Source: Clostridiales bacterium (lineage in GTDB: Bacteria > Bacillota > Desulfitobacteriia > Desulfitobacteriales > Desulfitobacteriaceae). From it: a stretch of 7,122 nt of DNA. The notes below the pieces were generated by a model. The model did not search any database and was not told the DNA's origin. It saw nothing but the letters and a program-made list of their open reading frames with translations. The stretch spans positions 1-7,122 of the forward strand of contig DAHVVW010000107.1 in assembly GCA_027357125.1 (NCBI GenBank), read 5' to 3'. The translations under genes and the position numbers were made by a program. Shown one piece after another: positions 6,746 through 7,122 of this stretch (its first letter is position 1; each line of letters starts with the position of its first letter).

Positions 6746-7122
6746 CTTCTCCCACCTTCCTACGTTGAAATGGCTTACGGGAAAGATAAATCCCCCCCGG
6801 ATGTTCGGTGTCCAAGTGTCCGTTCGCCACGACCTGCCGCCCCCTTAAAAACACATGCAGAGCCTTGCCGTCCTGACGGAACCCCTCATAGGGAGTGTAG
6901 TCGACATTATGGGCCTGGGCCTGGGCAGAAATTGCCCGATTTATCCTGGGGTCCCACACGACCAGGTCAGCGTCACTCCCCGGGGCAATGGTGCCCTTGC
7001 GGGGAAAAAGCCCGAAAAGCTTGGCCGGTTCCGTGGCAGTCAGGGCAACCATCTGGTTCAAACTGATCCTTCCCGGCAGCACGCCATAGGTGTACATCAA
7101 CCCCATCCGGTTTTCCACCCCC
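6726..7122 (-). CDS. Hydantoinase/dihydropyrimidinase-type amidohydrolase, C-terminal part (5' end outside window)
   Basis: Only the last ~131 codons are present; the frame stays open to the right edge, and the GTG at 7118 is an internal Val codon rather than a start (it reads G-V-E-N-R-M, like the P-G-[IV]-E-T-R-M segment of hydantoinases). Visible family marks are GRISLNQMVALTATEPAK, the composite-domain segment GSDADLVVWDP, and NVDYTPYEG (about 6882-6908), typical of the C-terminus of D-hydantoinases and dihydropyrimidinases. These cytosolic, metal-dependent amidohydrolases open cyclic ureides or imides. The metal-binding His/Lys/Asp residues lie in the missing N-terminal part, so activity cannot be judged. 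The stop codon lies 20 nt inside the next gene, the xanthine dehydrogenase, implying co-transcription and translational coupling. Homologues (hyuA/hydA) sit beside xdhD-type genes in anaerobic purine/urate degradation clusters, so a ring-opened or ring-bearing purine intermediate is a more likely substrate than pyrimidines; that is inference. Family call is secure, substrate is not. Confidence 0.9.
   Translation of the reverse strand, partial: GVENRMGLMYTYGVLPGRISLNQMVALTATEPAKLFGLFPRKGTIAPGSDADLVVWDPRINRAISAQAQAHNVDYTPYEGFRQDGKALHVFLRGRQVVANGHLDTEHPGGIYLSRKPFQRRKVGEDVFTRC
6752..6758 (-). promoter_or_regulatory. Ribosome binding site of the xanthine dehydrogenase, inside the upstream gene
   Basis: The minus strand reads AAGGTGG, 6 nt before the ATG at 6745. 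It lies inside the coding region of the amidohydrolase, which ends 20 nt past that ATG. The next residues (MFSLDVNGK) fit the N-terminal strand of a ferredoxin-like domain, so this start is preferred. Confidence 0.65.

Noticed and set aside
1..7122. Mobile elements, CRISPR arrays, tRNA or rRNA genes
   Set aside because: No transposase-like frame, regularly spaced repeat set or RNA gene signature was seen on either strand; nearly all of the window is accounted for by the six coding regions.

Overview
The window carries six genes or gene parts, all on the minus strand, so transcription runs from high to low coordinates. In transcription order they are: the 3' end of a hydantoinase/dihydropyrimidinase-type amidohydrolase gene (cut by the window edge), a fused [2Fe-2S]-molybdopterin xanthine dehydrogenase of the selenium-dependent type, serine hydroxymethyltransferase (glyA), a methyl-accepting chemotaxis protein, a long XdhC-family protein, and a short XdhC-family protein. 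Strong purine-rich Shine-Dalgarno sites, GTG use as a start, the selenium-dependent type of xanthine dehydrogenase and the moderate GC content point to an anaerobic Bacillota, probably a clostridial or Peptococcaceae-like organism. No marker here fixes the genus.

Layout: the amidohydrolase (6726 to the right edge) overlaps the dehydrogenase start by 20 nt. The dehydrogenase (4196-6745) is followed after 17 nt by glyA (2928-4178). A gap of 104 nt follows, the only sizeable gap between genes. It contains a candidate motility-sigma (sigma28/sigmaD-like) promoter and a good ribosome binding site for the chemoreceptor (1207-2823). The two xdhC-type genes (387-region to 1173, and 69-395) close the set and overlap each other by 11 nt. 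The last 68 nt at the left edge carry no clear gene.

As a unit this looks like an anaerobic purine (xanthine/urate) catabolism module. The molybdenum hydroxylase would act on the purine, and the hydantoinase-like amidohydrolase would act on a ring amide of a purine-derived intermediate. XdhC-type proteins mature and deliver the molybdenum cofactor to this class of hydroxylase. SHMT could convert glycine, a known end product of clostridial purine fermentation, to serine and on towards pyruvate. The chemoreceptor has no extracellular ligand domain but has an extra C-terminal cytoplasmic domain that looks like a PAS/Cache-type sensor, so it may read an intracellular signal tied to the pathway. 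Enzyme families are well supported by motifs; the purine assignment of the whole unit and the substrates are inferred from families and neighbourhood.

The most notable things are the complementary decay of motifs in the adjacent XdhC pair, the inside-sensing chemoreceptor with its own candidate flagellar-type promoter inside a catabolic gene row, and glyA placed directly behind the dehydrogenase.
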